The notes below the pieces were generated by a model. It saw only the letters and a program-made list of their open reading frames with translations. It was not told where the DNA came from and searched no databases. The position numbers and the translations under genes were made by a program. A DNA stretch of 6,004 bases, from assembly GCA_019420425.1 (NCBI GenBank), contig JAHZHG010000002.1:1-6004 (forward strand). Reading direction: 5' to 3'. Positions 1-4,187 of this stretch are shown piece after piece. The stretch's first letter is position 1; every line of letters begins with the position of its first letter. Origin of the DNA: Clostridiales bacterium. Its GTDB lineage: Bacteria > Bacillota > Clostridia > Lachnospirales > Lachnospiraceae.

Positions 1-588
1 TTTAACATAATAGTATTTCCCGCTTGAAAGTATCCAGCCAGTAACAGCTGCTCCTGACTGATCAAAATAATACCAATTTGTTCCATCTTTATACCAGCTG
101 GTGGCCATTATACCGTTGGATCGAAGAAAATACTTTTTCCTATTAACAGTAACCCATTGGTTAGTAAGCATCTTTCCACTTTGGTCGGTATAGTACCAGT
201 AGTTTCCAGATTTCACCCATCCCTGCTTGGCAGCACCACTGGAATCAAAATAATACCAAGTATTTTCGACTTTAAGCCAACCGGTAGCCATTACACCGTT
301 AGCCTGAAGAAAATAGCATTTCCCTTTATCTGTAATCCATTGGCTAGTGAGCATTTTTCCATTCTTGTCGGTATAGTACCAGCTATCACCAGATTTTACC
401 CAGCCCTGTCTTGCAGCGCCGCTGCTATTGAAGTAATACCAGGTATTCCCAGCCTTATACCATCCAGTAACCATCGAACCGTCATGCTGCAAATAGTAAA
501 CGGAGTTCTGGTAAGTAATACGTTGATTAGAAAGCATTTTTCCGTTGCTGTCGGTATAGTACCATTTATCTCCGGTAAGAACCCAACC
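1..588 (-). repeat. 183-bp tandem super-repeats encoding 61-residue CW-binding units
   Basis: Units begin at 588, 405, 222 and 39 (minus strand), exactly 183 bases apart; the last is cut by the window edge. Each unit holds three aromatic sub-repeats of about 20 residues: GWVKSG..WYYTD, then QWIT..YFLQ.NGVMAT, then GW...NTWYYFDSSGAAKQ. The near-identical DNA between units suggests recent duplication, so copy number may vary between strains. Confidence 0.88.
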
Positions 589-747
589 AAAATGAGGTTT
601 AGCACCGTCATGATAATACCAACTAGTACCACTTTTCTGCCATGCAGCTTCAACTGCCATGGGATATAAACCGAGTATTGTTATTATCATAACTAACATG
701 CCAGATAAAGCCCCAAATATGTAATTCTTTTTCATTTTAACTTCCAT
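1..747 (-). CDS. Secreted choline/cell-wall-binding repeat protein (3'-partial)
   Basis: The frame is open from ATG at 747 to the left edge (249 codons, no stop). Residues 1-34 look like a Sec signal peptide: a basic start (MEVKMKK), a hydrophobic stretch about residues 9-31, and a likely cut after VEA-34. From residue 36 onward the protein is only aromatic/glycine repeats of the CW_binding_1 / choline-binding type, with motifs such as GWVKSG..WYYTD, NGKMLT and NTWYYFDSSGAA. In this family such repeats bind choline on teichoic acids or related cell-wall or glucan ligands; the ligand here is not known. No catalytic domain is seen, so any functional domain would lie beyond the edge. The start at 747 is preferred over ATG at 735 because GAGGAGAGAG lies about 8 bases upstream of it. 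The gene is divergent to a small ribbon-helix-helix gene. Family call is firm; role is open. Confidence 0.9.
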   Translation of the reverse strand, partial: MEVKMKKNYIFGALSGMLVMIITILGLYPMAVEAAWQKSGTSWYYHDGAKPHFGWVLTGDKWYYTDSNGKMLSNQRITYQNSVYYLQHDGSMVTGWYKAGNTWYYFNSSGAARQGWVKSGDSWYYTDKNGKMLTSQWITDKGKCYFLQANGVMATGWLKVENTWYYFDSSGAAKQGWVKSGNYWYYTDQSGKMLTNQWVTVNRKKYFLRSNGIMATSWYKDGTNWYYFDQSGAAVTGWILSSGKYYYVK

Positions 748-841
748 CAATAATCTCTCTCCTCTCATGAATAAATGTATCTATTAAAAATCAGACAAAT
801 AAATTACCTCTCTTCCTCCCCCTTTCACTTTTCAGCCCTTA

Positions 842-869
842 TTATCCTACTTTATCCTACTTTATAGGA
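842..869. promoter_or_regulatory. Candidate operator: tandem and inverted TCCTA half-sites
   Basis: TTATCCTACT occurs twice in perfect tandem (842-851 and 852-861). The second TCCTA (855-859) also forms a perfect dyad with TAGGA (865-869) across CTTTA. The cluster covers the -10 box and spacer of the minus-strand promoter. Ribbon-helix-helix regulators typically bind short direct or inverted half-sites as cooperative dimers, and such a gene begins 57 bases to the right. Binding by that protein is an inference. Confidence 0.5.
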
Positions 870-877
870 ACTGTCAA
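849..877 (-). promoter_or_regulatory. Promoter of the repeat-protein gene
   Basis: On the minus strand there is a perfect -35 box TTGACA (872-877), a 17-base spacer (855-871) and a -10 box TAAAGT (849-854, 4 of 6 to consensus). Transcription would start near 842, giving a leader of about 95 bases before the ATG at 747. The spacer and -10 box are built from the TCCTA repeats described separately, so a repressor bound there would block RNA polymerase. Confidence 0.6.
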
Positions 878-894
878 TATGTTTTCTTACAAAA

Positions 895-903
895 TGATAT
901 ATT
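895..903 (+). promoter_or_regulatory. Extended -10 promoter element of the ribbon-helix-helix gene
   Basis: TGATATATT matches an extended -10 (TGn followed by TATATT, 5 of 6). No good -35 lies at 17-18 bases; CTGTCA (871-876) is 21 bases away, which is too far. Transcription would start about 910, just before the AAGGAG ribosome site at 913-918, giving a very short leader. Confidence 0.35.
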
Positions 904-925
904 GTACGAAAAAAGGAGTTTATGT

Positions 926-1087
926 ATGAAACCGTTAAAAACTAAAGTAAGCATTACCCTCGATTCGGATATTATTGAGAAGCTAAAAATCTTAGCGGAA
1001 GAAGATGATCGGTCATTTAGCCAGTATATTAATTTAGTTCTCAAGGAATATATAAAAGCTCAATCTGAGAAAAAATATACTAAGTAG
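926..1087 (+). CDS. Small ribbon-helix-helix (CopG/Arc-like) DNA-binding protein
   Basis: A 53-residue protein. The start at ATG 926 is chosen because AAGGAG (913-918) lies 7 bases upstream; an in-frame TTG at 902 has no such site. Residues 6-12 (TKVSITL) look like the DNA-contacting beta strand of the ribbon-helix-helix fold. They are followed by helix 1 (about residues 15-26, DIIEKLKILAEE), a turn (DDRSFS) and helix 2 (about 32-46, QYINLVLKEYI). The length is typical of stand-alone Arc/CopG/MetJ-type regulators. No toxin gene follows: a hairpin terminator comes 16 bases after the stop, which argues against a simple toxin-antitoxin pair. The gene is divergent from the cell-wall-binding gene with clustered half-sites between them, so control of that divergon, including itself, is the natural guess. 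Fold call is good; target is inferred. Confidence 0.8.
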   Translation: MKPLKTKVSITLDSDIIEKLKILAEEDDRSFSQYINLVLKEYIKAQSEKKYTK

Positions 1088-1103
1088 CTTCAACATTTTA
1101 ATT

Positions 1104-1132
1104 CCCCTCTCCTCACTTTTGAAGGAGTGGGG
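1104..1132 (+). terminator. Hairpin terminator after the ribbon-helix-helix gene
   Basis: CCCCTCTCCT (1104-1113) pairs with AGGAGTGGGG (1123-1132) around a 9-base loop, with one T-T mismatch. It starts 16 bases after the stop at 1087. The following CCTATTTCTT is only a weak T-tract, so termination efficiency is uncertain. Confidence 0.5.
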
Positions 1133-1165
1133 CCTATTTCTTGCATCCCTTGCTGCATAATGATC

Positions 1166-1529
1166 TCATAAACATACTATAAAAATTATGATAATAATTC
1201 TTCTTACGATGGTACCGTGTATGACCCCTGCCACTGCGTTACTCTCAAATTTAATTCTTTCCACTGCTGCTCCATTTCTCGCTCTATCTGTAATGTAAAC
1301 TATTCCAACTGCAACTCCTACTTCTTTATCCTCTAAAGTGATTAACTTGACCATAGACCTGGTTTCCGGATCAATTTGTTCCTTTCATACTTTCGAGCAT
1401 CCTATTATTACACTTTCTAAAATAGCTTCCTGCGATTGTAATTATAGTTTTAAAGATGATTCATTTGATGAAATTTTCTGTATCAACCTTAACCACATTT
1501 GTCTCGTCATACCCGTTTCCAGTAAACAT
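1166..1529 (-). pseudogene. Possible decayed gene of unknown family
   Basis: No intact gene is convincing between 1088 and 1680. On the minus strand a frame runs ATG 1529 to a stop after MFTGNGYDETNVVKVDTENF. If one then moves to another frame, two in-frame stops interrupt otherwise protein-like text (NESSLKL*, LQSQEAILESVIIGCSKV*, KEQIDPETRSMVKL), which continues to 1166 through ITDRARNGAAVERIKFES. The longest open part (ATG 1354, 62 codons) has no ribosome site, and its C-terminus is a low-complexity isoleucine run. The pattern fits a frameshifted, stop-ridden remnant, but I do not recognise the family, and chance open frames in AT-rich spacer cannot be ruled out. Confidence 0.25.
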
Positions 1530-1571
1530 TTTTAGTTTGAAGGTTTTCTAGTAGGAAAACTTTACTTTAAC

Positions 1572-1611
1572 AAAAAAGAGTAAGCGCATGACTAAACTGC
1601 GCTCACTCTTT
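1572..1611 (-). terminator. Rho-independent terminator of the epimerase unit
   Basis: On the minus strand, AAAGAGTGAGCGCA (1611-1598) pairs with TGCGCTTACTCTTT (1588-1575) around a 9-base loop, followed by a T-tract (six T at 1577-1572). The one non-Watson-Crick position is a G-U pair in the minus-strand RNA but an A-C mismatch on the plus strand, so it is built for minus-strand transcripts. It lies about 70 bases after the epimerase stop at 1681. Confidence 0.85.
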
Positions 1612-1680
1612 GAAGCGATTTTAAACTTATTGATAGCAATCATATAACATTTTGTAGTTATGTTCTAATATGCCTGGGAT

Positions 1681-2550
1681 CTATCCTCTAAAGGTGTGAC
1701 GTAAAAACTCCAGGGAGTTCTTGGCGTCTCTGTCCAAATCTTCCTCGGTCGCTCCGTTGCTGATGTCGTGCCAGATCTTGATATCTGCGCCTACCTCGCC
1801 GCCCATCATTACGAACGGCTCAAATACTACATCCTTGTCGTATCCAATGGAACGCAGGGCAGACCCAATCTCATACCACGGAAGATTTCCCTTGCCCGGA
1901 ACACGGCGGTTGCTCTCGCCTACATGTACGTGCCCCAGCAGGTCGCCTGCTGTCTGGATGGCCTCGGTCATGCTGTTTTCTTCTATATTCATATGGAAGG
2001 TGTCCAGCAACAGCTTGACTGCCGGAACATCTACCTCTTCTACAAACTTTCTGCCTTCTGCAGCCGTGTTAATCAGGTAGCCTTCAAACCGGTTCAGTAC
2101 CTCCAGGTTGAAGTCCACGCCGTGATCTCCGGCCATCTTGCCCACTGTGCGGACGTTGGCTACGCTACGCGCCCAGTCTCCCTCTTTGTCCACCGGCTTG
2201 CTGTAATCCACCGGCCAGTAGGAATATACGCCTCCGCCGATCTTGTGGATATCCATCAGCTCCAGCTTGCGGAAAATCTCTCCGTAGAAATCAATCGCAT
2301 TTTTCACGATTGCCGGATCGGAGCTGCCCAGATTATGCTGTGCGGACGGGCCGTAGCCGGCGGTCAGGGCCAGTCCCTCGGACTCGGCCAGTGCCTTCAG
2401 CTCCAGAAGCTCGGAATCGGGGGCGTTGATCAGCGGGATCACCGACATCTCCAGGATATCGAAGCCTAGGCGCTTTACCTTGCGGATGTAGTCGCGGTAG
2501 TCTACGTTCCAGTTTCTGGTCCAATACGCGTAATAAATACCAAATCTCAT
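1681..2550 (-). CDS. dpe: D-allulose (D-psicose) 3-epimerase
   Basis: A 289-residue cytoplasmic TIM-barrel enzyme of the sugar phosphate isomerase/epimerase superfamily. It interconverts D-fructose and D-allulose (related ketoses such as tagatose/sorbose are also used in the family) at C3. It starts MRFGIYYAYW, like characterised clostridial and Agrobacterium epimerases. The four metal-binding residues are all present: Glu150 (FNLEVLNRFE), Asp183 (LLLDTFHMN), His209 (GHVHVGE) and Glu244 (VFEPF). These are the same numbers as I recall for the Clostridium cellulolyticum enzyme. Substrate-site residues also match: Trp112, Glu156, His186 and Arg215. Glu150 and Glu244 are the expected acid-base pair around Mn/Co. 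The start at 2550 is chosen over the open upstream extension to 2670 because of GGGAGGG 8 bases before it and the family's N-terminus. It has its own promoter and terminator. Choice between allulose and tagatose as natural substrate is not settled by sequence alone. Confidence 0.93.
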   Translation of the reverse strand: MRFGIYYAYWTRNWNVDYRDYIRKVKRLGFDILEMSVIPLINAPDSELLELKALAESEGLALTAGYGPSAQHNLGSSDPAIVKNAIDFYGEIFRKLELMDIHKIGGGVYSYWPVDYSKPVDKEGDWARSVANVRTVGKMAGDHGVDFNLEVLNRFEGYLINTAAEGRKFVEEVDVPAVKLLLDTFHMNIEENSMTEAIQTAGDLLGHVHVGESNRRVPGKGNLPWYEIGSALRSIGYDKDVVFEPFVMMGGEVGADIKIWHDISNGATEEDLDRDAKNSLEFLRHTFRG

Positions 2551-2558
2551 TTGTATTA

Positions 2559-2618
2559 CCCTCCCAAAATAGTCTACCGGAGGAGCAATCAGATTTGCAG
2601 AAATTCCTCCTCCGACAG
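2559..2618 (-). promoter_or_regulatory. Structured leader of the epimerase gene with competing pairings
   Basis: In the minus-strand leader CTGTCGGAGGAG (2618-2607) can pair with CTCCTCCGGTAG (2585-2574): 12 pairs including two G-U, around a 21-base loop. The same CTCCTCC segment can instead pair with the gene's ribosome site GGGAGGG (2565-2559) through UCCUCC-GGAGGG. The two pairings exclude each other, so the upstream arm could act as an anti-sequester element. No known riboswitch family is recognised; regulation is inferred from pairing only. Confidence 0.4.
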
Positions 2619-2622
2619 GTTT

Positions 2623-2652
2623 AGTATACCACGGAACAGCATGTGCTGACAA
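2623..2652 (-). promoter_or_regulatory. Promoter of the epimerase gene
   Basis: Minus-strand TTGTCA (2647-2652), an 18-base spacer and TATACT (2623-2628), with TG one base before the -10 (extended -10). It lies in the 135-base gap after aguB and before the epimerase, with no terminator after aguB, so the epimerase can be made alone or by read-through. A perfect dyad CAGCA-TG-TGCTG (2637-2648) lies at the upstream edge of the spacer and could be an operator half-site pair. Confidence 0.65.
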
Positions 2653-2685
2653 TTGCTTATTCCTACGCATTTGTCCTATTTTACA

Positions 2686-3561
2686 CTACCGGCTTATCCC
2701 ACCGTAGCACTCGGGCCGGCGGTCGCGGAAGATTCCCCAGCTCATCCGGTTTTCTTCCACCTGATCCAGATCAAAGGAGGCGGTGAGGATCTCTTCCTCA
2801 TCCCTGGAGGCGGAGGCCCTCAGCTCTCCCGTTTCGTCGGTAATAAAGGAAGAACCGTAAAACCGCAGGGAGGACCGCTGCCCGCCGTTCGCCTCGTCCG
2901 GCTCCACCGTTTCCATCCCGATCCGGTTAGCTGCCGCCACCGGAAGCAGGTTGCTGCCCGCATGGCCCTGCATACACCTGCGCCAGTGGGGCATACTGTC
3001 GCAATTCAGGATCGGCTCGCTGCCGATTGCCGTAGGATACAGGAGCATTTCCGCGCCGCCCAGGGCCAGGCACCTGGCGGTTTCCGGGAACCACTGGTCC
3101 CAGCAGATACCTACGCCGACTCTGCCGTACCGGGTATTCCACACCGGAAAGCCGGTGTTGCCCGGCGTAAAGTAAAATTTTTCCTGATAATAATGGTCAT
3201 CCGGGATATGGGTCTTGCGGTATACTCCCATAATCGAACCGTCGGCGTCAAGCATTGCCACACTGTTATACAGGGAGCATCCGTCTTTTTCATAAAAGCT
3301 GACCGGGATGACCACTTCCAGCTCCCTGGCAACCAGGCGGAAATGGCAGACCGCGTCGTTTTCCAACAGCGGTTTGGCAAAATGATAATAGTCATACCGG
3401 CGTTCCTGGCAAAAATACTGCCGCTCAAAAAGCTCCGGTAAAAGAATAATATTTGCCCCCTGCTGCGCCGCACGGCGCACCATAGCGTCTGCCTTTTCTA
3501 TGTTTTCCGCTACGGAAGCGGTGCAGCGCATCTGCACCGTTCCTATCGTCACCTTTCTCAT
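2686..3561 (-). CDS. aguB: N-carbamoylputrescine amidase
   Basis: A 291-residue cytoplasmic enzyme of the nitrilase/CN-hydrolase superfamily. It hydrolyses N-carbamoylputrescine to putrescine, CO2 and ammonia. The catalytic triad is visible: Glu43 in LLPELFE, Lys116 in GVYRKTHIPDD and Cys153 in GVGICWDQWFPE; Glu127 in YYQEKFYF is the fourth conserved acid. The strings LPELFERQYFCQ, RKTHIPDDHYYQEKFYF and ICWDQWFPE are hallmarks of the AguB subgroup. The length is normal for the family. GGGAG lies 8 bases before the ATG at 3561. It acts directly after AguA, encoded upstream on the same strand, but the two genes are separated by a 0.6-kb non-coding block where tight spacing would be expected. 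Confidence 0.95.
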   Translation of the reverse strand: MRKVTIGTVQMRCTASVAENIEKADAMVRRAAQQGANIILLPELFERQYFCQERRYDYYHFAKPLLENDAVCHFRLVARELEVVIPVSFYEKDGCSLYNSVAMLDADGSIMGVYRKTHIPDDHYYQEKFYFTPGNTGFPVWNTRYGRVGVGICWDQWFPETARCLALGGAEMLLYPTAIGSEPILNCDSMPHWRRCMQGHAGSNLLPVAAANRIGMETVEPDEANGGQRSSLRFYGSSFITDETGELRASASRDEEEILTASFDLDQVEENRMSWGIFRDRRPECYGGISR

Positions 3562-3589
3562 ATTTGTCTCTCCCGTCTGTTTGGCTGAT

Positions 3590-3618
3590 TTTATATAAAT
3601 TTAACAAGCAGCAGTAAA
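3590..3618 (-). promoter_or_regulatory. Possible aguB promoter
   Basis: Minus-strand TTTACT (3613-3618), a 17-base spacer and TATAAA (3590-3595) lie just outside the inverted-repeat element and 29 bases before the aguB ATG. The boxes are moderate (4 and 5 of 6). A local promoter would make sense if the large hairpin upstream hinders read-through from aguA. Confidence 0.35.
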
Positions 3619-3623
3619 TGTGG

Positions 3624-3841
3624 CTCAATGGGTATGTTTTTTTACACAATGGATTTCCGGACGCCACCAGGGGTGGGCAGCATCCATCCGTCACTGGGGC
3701 AACGCTCCGGCAAACTAGCCGCTAACTGCGACTAAGACGCTCAGGAATGCCTTCGCGCCTAAGTCTCCGTAAACGTCGAATTTCGCCTCCGCTAAGAGCG
3801 CCCCTTGAAGGCTCCTCCTGGATGCTGCCCACCCCTGGCTG
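3624..3841 (-). repeat. Arm 1 of the inverted-repeat element
   Basis: In its RNA-like direction (minus) the arm reads: stem strand, conserved core beginning AGGAGGAGCCTTCA, return stem strand, then GGCGTCCGGAAATCC and TGTGTAAAA. By hand alignment the core differs from arm 2 by about 14 substitutions and 2 single-base indels over about 134 bases. Short frames through it (for example the one ending LGAKAFLSVLVAVSG) show changes at all codon positions between arms and an indel, so it is not under coding constraint. Confidence 0.8.
3667..3838 (-). ncRNA. Candidate structured RNA, copy 1
   Basis: A closing stem is formed by CCAGGGGTGGGCAGCATCC (3820-3838, minus) and its exact complement at 3667-3685 (19 pairs, 20 with the flanking A-T). 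Inside on the minus strand are hairpins CGTTGC/GTGACG (3699-3704 with 3689-3694, loop of 4), CGGC/GCCG with a 6-base loop, and CTTAGG/CCTGAG. The G-U pairs in these helices are pairs only on the minus strand; on the plus strand they would be A-C mismatches. No promoter has been verified, so expression is unproven. Confidence 0.45.
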
Positions 3842-3964
3842 CTGTTCTTCTCATGCGGTAGAATAGCTGCCACTACTAACCGGCAATGCGACAAAAACTT
3901 GAGGTCCAATACATCCTTGCCGGGGAGCCCAAAAACTTCCTCAATTGTTCTCACGGCTTCGACG
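3842..3964. other. Unique centre between the two arms
   Basis: This stretch is not repeated in the arms. It holds a direct repeat CAAAAACTT (3892-3900, 3930-3938) and two short inverted pairs, CCGGCAA/TTGCCGG (3880-3886 with 3917-3923) and TTGAGG/CCTCAA (3899-3904 with 3939-3944). These two pairs cross each other, as a pseudoknot would. A minus-strand frame reads RTIEEVFGLPGKDVLDLKFLS through it but runs into arm 1 without support. I cannot assign a gene. Confidence 0.4.
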
Positions 3965-4187
3965 CACAGCCGCTATGGAGGAGGTTGTCCAGGAGGAGCC
4001 TTCAGGGGCGGGTTTAGCGCAGGTGAAATCCGACGCTTACGGAAACTTAGGCGCGAAGGCTTTCCTGAGCGTCTTAGTTGGAGTTAGCGGCTAGTTCGCC
4101 GGAGCGTTGCCATCAGCGACGGATGGACAACCTCCTCCATAGCGGCGTCCGGGAATCCAACATGTGTAAAATCCTATACTTATTGAG
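3965..4187 (+). repeat. Arm 2 of the inverted-repeat element
   Basis: Inverted partner of arm 1, with the same order on the plus strand: ACAGC, stem strand, core AGGAGGAGCCTTCAGG, return strand, then GGCGTCCGGGAATCC and TGTGTAAAA. The two arms are head to head, with their 5' sides facing the centre. The outermost bases overlap the end of aguA. Confidence 0.8.
3969..4146 (+). ncRNA. Candidate structured RNA, copy 2
   Basis: The closing stem runs from 3969-3991 to 4124-4146: 23 perfect pairs including GCTATGGAGGAGGTTGTCC and its exact complement. Compared with copy 1 the stem differs at 11 of 19 aligned positions, each change matched on the opposite strand. The internal hairpin CGTTGC/GCGACG (4105-4110 with 4116-4121, loop CATCA) corresponds to CGTTGC/GTGACG in copy 1, where a G-C pair has become G-U. 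CGGC-TAGTTC-GCCG (4088-4101) is kept too. Transcription would be opposite to the operon. Confidence 0.45.

Larger units (their letters stand above)
3624..4187. mobile_element. Inverted-repeat element inserted between aguA and aguB (MITE-like or structured-RNA pair)
   Basis: A 564-base non-coding block with two arms of about 220 bases in inverted orientation around a 120-base centre. The outer ends share CTCAAT..GTAT..TTTTACACA (3624-3648 against the complement of 4163-4187, 19 of 25 identical) and then GGATT.CCGGACGCC. It fills the gap between two genes of one pathway. No transposase frame is present, and I found no clear target-site duplication. The outer homology of the right arm reaches into the aguA stop codon (4180-4182). 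Options are a non-autonomous mobile element, a pair of structured RNAs, or a regulatory long hairpin in the operon mRNA. I do not recognise a named family. Confidence 0.6.

Noticed and set aside
157..669. Plus-strand open frame of 170 codons across the repeats
   Set aside because: It mirrors the 183-base repeats of the minus-strand cell-wall-binding gene, which has a signal peptide, ribosome site and promoter.
926..1132. Toxin-antitoxin module with the ribbon-helix-helix protein as antitoxin
   Set aside because: No toxin-like gene follows; a hairpin terminator comes directly after the stop and the upstream neighbour is divergent.
1543..1560. Hairpin GTTTTC/GAAAAC as a terminator
   Set aside because: Only a 6-pair AT-rich stem without a clear T-tract on either strand.
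1768..2469. Plus-strand open frame of 233 codons
   Set aside because: It is antisense to the epimerase, whose catalytic residues are all present; the frame has no family motifs or ribosome site.
2551..2670. N-terminal extension of the epimerase by 40 residues
   Set aside because: The extension runs through the promoter, the leader hairpin and the ribosome site; the family N-terminus begins at the 2550 start.
2653..3441. Plus-strand open frame of 262 codons
   Set aside because: Antisense to aguB, which has an intact Glu-Lys-Cys triad; it is a by-product of GC-rich coding on the other strand.
3715..3954. Minus-strand frame of 79 codons through arm 1 and the centre
   Set aside because: Arm 2 has an indel and changes at first and second codon positions in the matching frame, so there is no coding constraint; no ribosome site.
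3899..4087. Plus-strand frame of 62 codons through the centre and arm 2
   Set aside because: Lies in the structured repeat, has no ribosome site, and arm 1 does not keep the frame.
3624..4187. CRISPR array, retron or group II intron as explanation for the repeat element
   Set aside because: Only two inverted copies, no spacer-repeat periodicity, no reverse transcriptase or Cas gene nearby, and no recognisable intron domain V. A retron-like a1/a2 analogy for the variable stem remains only an analogy.
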